Shown here one piece after another: positions 4,925-6,369 of a stretch of 6,369 bases of DNA. The stretch is from the NCBI GenBank assembly GCA_959020865.1, contig CAUEUD010000207.1, positions 1-6,369 on the forward strand, in the 5' to 3' direction. Every line of letters starts with the position of its first letter. Position 1 is the first letter of the stretch. This stretch comes from Eubacterium limosum (lineage in GTDB: Bacteria; Bacillota; Clostridia; Eubacteriales; Eubacteriaceae). Both the position numbers and the translations under genes were made by a program. The notes beneath the pieces are model-generated. The model was not told where the DNA came from. It searched no databases and saw only the letters and a program-made list of their open reading frames with translations.

Positions 4925-5860
4925 ATGAACATCGCACCTGAAGAAATTAAACGCGTCAAGGGACAGGGCTTCCTGTTCAACAATGACCACGAACATTTTG
5001 CTGCCCGTGTTATCACAGAGGACGGCGTTTTAAACGCCGCTCAGTTTGCCTGCCTGAGTGAAGCGGCTGAGAAATTCGGGAATGGCAACATTGCCTTTAC
5101 CACTCGTCTTACCGTAGAAGTACAGGGATTAACCTGGGATGATATTGTACCTTTTCAGGAATTTATCGCTAAAGAGGGCATGGTAACCGGCGGTACTGGC
5201 CCAAAGGTCCGCCCTGTTGTTGCCTGTAAGGGAACGGTCTGCACCTATGGCCTGATTGATACACAGGGTCTTGCCCGCGAAATACACGAGCGTTTTTACG
5301 AGGGCTATCGGGACGTTACACTGCCTCACAAATTTAAAATTGCTGTTGGCGGCTGCCCAAACAACTGCGTAAAGCCTGACCTCAATGACTTAGGTATCGT
5401 CGGCCAGAAAATCCCTAATTATAATGATGAGCTGTGCAAGGGATGCAGCAAGTGCTCTGTTGAGGACCGCTGCCCAATGGACGCTGCCACTGTAACAGAC
5501 GGAAAACTCGTCATTGACGAGGATAAATGCAACAACTGCGGTTTATGTGTTGACAACTGCCGTTTTGATGCGATTCCTGACGGTGAAGTCCGCTATAAAG
5601 TTTATGTTGGGGGCCGTTGGGGGAAATCCATCCGCCGCGGCACTGAACTAAAAACATTATTTACCCGCGACGAAATCATGGATGTTGTGGAAAAAGCCAT
5701 TCTCTTATACAAAAAAGAAGGACAGAACAGCGAACGTTTTGGCTCTACTGTTGAACGCCTGGGCGCGGAAGCTGTAGAACGCGCTCTGACCACCAATGAT
5801 TTATTAGATGAAAAAGACAGTATTTTGGGTATTGCGACCGTATCCGGCGCTACCTGCTGA
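4925..5860 (+). CDS. Siroheme/[4Fe-4S] sulfite or nitrite reductase-like protein (AsrC-like)
   Basis: A 311-residue cytoplasmic redox protein. The N-terminal ferredoxin-like half-domain (about 5-85) has GNGNIAFTTRLTVEVQG (52-68), with R61 at the usual substrate-binding arginine position. The siroheme/[4Fe-4S] ligand cysteines are C101 and C106 (ACKGTVC) and C144 and C148 (GGCPNNC). A dicluster ferredoxin insert follows: C171, C174, C177 and C183, with a long last gap, then C202, C205, C208 and C212. The C-terminal part resumes the reductase fold (VYVGGRWGKSIRRGTEL). The order matches AsrC, the siroheme subunit of anaerobic sulfite reductase, but asrA and asrB are absent and the first cysteine pair is C-x4-C, not the C-x5-C I recall for AsrC. 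Sulfite reduction is likely; nitrite or another substrate remains possible. AGAAGGAG lies 12 bases before the ATG. It appears monocistronic, with a terminator right after it. Confidence 0.88.
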   Translation: MNIAPEEIKRVKGQGFLFNNDHEHFAARVITEDGVLNAAQFACLSEAAEKFGNGNIAFTTRLTVEVQGLTWDDIVPFQEFIAKEGMVTGGTGPKVRPVVACKGTVCTYGLIDTQGLAREIHERFYEGYRDVTLPHKFKIAVGGCPNNCVKPDLNDLGIVGQKIPNYNDELCKGCSKCSVEDRCPMDAATVTDGKLVIDEDKCNNCGLCVDNCRFDAIPDGEVRYKVYVGGRWGKSIRRGTELKTLFTRDEIMDVVEKAILLYKKEGQNSERFGSTVERLGAEAVERALTTNDLLDEKDSILGIATVSGATC

Positions 5861-5866
5861 TTTTTT

Positions 5867-5896
5867 AAAAGCCTCCGGTGTTTCTGGAGGCTTTTT
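5867..5896 (+). terminator. Rho-independent terminator after the siroheme reductase
   Basis: AAAAGCCTCC (5867-5876) pairs with GGAGGCTTTT (5886-5895) around a 9-base loop, with a T-run at the end. It begins 6 bases after the stop codon and ends transcription before the MGMT-like gene. Confidence 0.92.
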
Positions 5897-5901
5897 ATAC
5901 G

Positions 5902-5930
5902 TTGTTTTTCACAGAATAATCTTCTATAAT
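5902..5930 (+). promoter_or_regulatory. Promoter of the MGMT-like gene
   Basis: A perfect TATAAT lies at 5925-5930, with TTGTTT (5902-5907) 17 bases upstream as a partial -35. It sits between the reductase terminator and the AGGAGG ribosome site (5943-5948), which is 9 bases before the ATG at 5958. Confidence 0.7.
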
Positions 5931-5957
5931 AAAATCATAATCAGGAGGTAACGCCCA

Positions 5958-6287
5958 ATGTCTGTATCACTCAACGAAAAATTCTATCGTGTCATCGCAA
6001 ATATCCCAAAAGGCCGGGTCGCCTCTTACGGGCAGGTCGCTCTTCTGGCTGGCCGCCCCCGGGCTGCAAGAGCCGTGGGTGCTGCCCTCCGTCATGTTCC
6101 CGCTCATCTGGAACTCCCCTGTCACCGGGTTGTCTTCAGTGACGGCTCCCTTTGCAAGGGACTTATCTTCGGCGGTCCTGGTATTCAGGAACAGCTTTTG
6201 AAAAAAGAAGGCGTCGCTTTTCTGCCAAATGGCAAAGTCAATATGCGGTGCTGTCTCTGGGAGAGTGCTGAAGACTTTTCCCATTAA
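5958..6287 (+). CDS. Short MGMT/Ogt-family protein (O6-alkylguanine-DNA alkyltransferase domain)
   Basis: A 109-residue protein equal to the C-terminal DNA-binding and catalytic domain of O6-alkylguanine-DNA alkyltransferases, which repair alkylated guanine by moving the alkyl group to a cysteine. The family pattern IPKGRVASYGQVA (16-28) leads into the helix-turn-helix with the arginine finger R38 in ARAVG. The active site PCHRV (54-58) carries C55, then DGSL (62-65) and EGV (84-86). The N-terminal domain of full-length Ogt/Ada is missing, so its size is that of alkyltransferase-like (ATL) proteins. ATLs, however, have Trp in place of this Cys, so this one should be able to accept an alkyl group. 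It is either a minimal transferase or a Cys-bearing relative of ATL. AGGAGG 9 bases upstream supports the start, and it has its own promoter. The 3' end may overlap a minus-strand reading frame. Confidence 0.9.
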   Translation: MSVSLNEKFYRVIANIPKGRVASYGQVALLAGRPRAARAVGAALRHVPAHLELPCHRVVFSDGSLCKGLIFGGPGIQEQLLKKEGVAFLPNGKVNMRCCLWESAEDFSH

Positions 6288-6369
6288 AATTGACTCTTAC
6301 CATTAAAACCTTCCGACATCGGCGGCATTTTGTTTCCAGAATACAGTCTCCTGATGTTTCATCGGTTTG
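6238..6369 (-). CDS. Possible C-terminal part of a small CxxC (zinc-ribbon-like) protein, cut by the window edge
   Basis: From the right edge the minus strand is open for 43 codons to a TGA at 6238-6240. The translation contains DCILETKCRRCRKVLMVRV, which resembles the second half of Com-like zinc ribbons (a hydrophobic strand, then KCxxC). The start lies outside the window. Doubts: it overlaps the convergent MGMT-like gene by 50 bases, and another minus-strand frame is also open from the edge to a TAA at 6303-6305, which would end 15 bases clear of that gene. Only one of the two is likely to be real, and I cannot decide between them from 82 bases. Confidence 0.3.
   Translation of the reverse strand, partial: QTDETSGDCILETKCRRCRKVLMVRVNFNGKSLQHSPRDSTAY

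Noticed and set aside
5967..6284. Minus-strand 105-codon open frame opposite the MGMT-like gene
   Set aside because: It is a shadow of a gene with clear catalytic motifs on the plus strand, and no ribosome site supports it.

Overview
The window looks like chromosomal DNA of an anaerobic, mid-GC Firmicute, most likely a Eubacterium/Acetobacterium-type acetogen. The pointers are strong AGGAGG ribosome sites, sigma-A type promoters, a tungsten/molybdenum aldehyde oxidoreductase with a multi-cluster ferredoxin, an ethanolamine microcompartment shell protein and an anaerobic sulfite-reductase-like siroheme protein. The genus is inferred from gene style; there is no phylogenetic marker here.

Left block (1-2710, all minus strand). 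A three-gene operon reads right to left: a 4x[4Fe-4S] ferredoxin-like protein, an aldehyde ferredoxin oxidoreductase (AOR) family enzyme and a MoaD/ThiS-like protein ending in Gly-Gly. Each junction is a 4-base ATGA stop/start overlap, so translation is probably coupled. An extended -10 promoter (TGTTATAAT) precedes the ferredoxin. The set resembles an AOR catalytic subunit plus an electron-transfer subunit, with a ubiquitin-like sulfur carrier of the type used in pterin cofactor synthesis.

Middle block (2616-3900). The 341-base gap 2616-2956 holds the ferredoxin promoter, a rho-independent terminator for the upstream gene, and two copies of a structured dispersed repeat. A third copy lies at the left edge of the window. 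The repeat carries a perfect 9-bp stem. At two of its three sites it begins one base before a stop codon and supplies the TGA (the MoaD-like gene and eutL). Next comes eutL on the minus strand, apparently transcribed alone from its own promoter. The gap 3602-3899 holds the eutL promoter and a dense, helically phased cluster of DnaA-box-like sequences (two perfect TTATCCACA, two with one mismatch, several weaker), ending in 11-bp tandem repeats that reach the lysR stop codon.

Right block (3900-6369). A LysR-type regulator (minus) and an AsrC-like siroheme/[4Fe-4S] reductase (plus) are divergent. They share a 146-base control region where a 15-bp palindrome overlaps both predicted promoters. 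This resembles the divergent CysL-cysJI arrangement of Bacillus, so the regulator probably controls the reductase. A strong terminator follows the reductase. A short single-domain MGMT/Ogt-type protein with an intact PCHRV active site comes next under its own promoter. At the right edge the minus strand may carry the end of a small CxxC protein.

The most interesting points are the DnaA-box cluster away from any dnaA gene, and the stop-codon-abutting repeat whose identical direct copies bracket the whole AOR operon.
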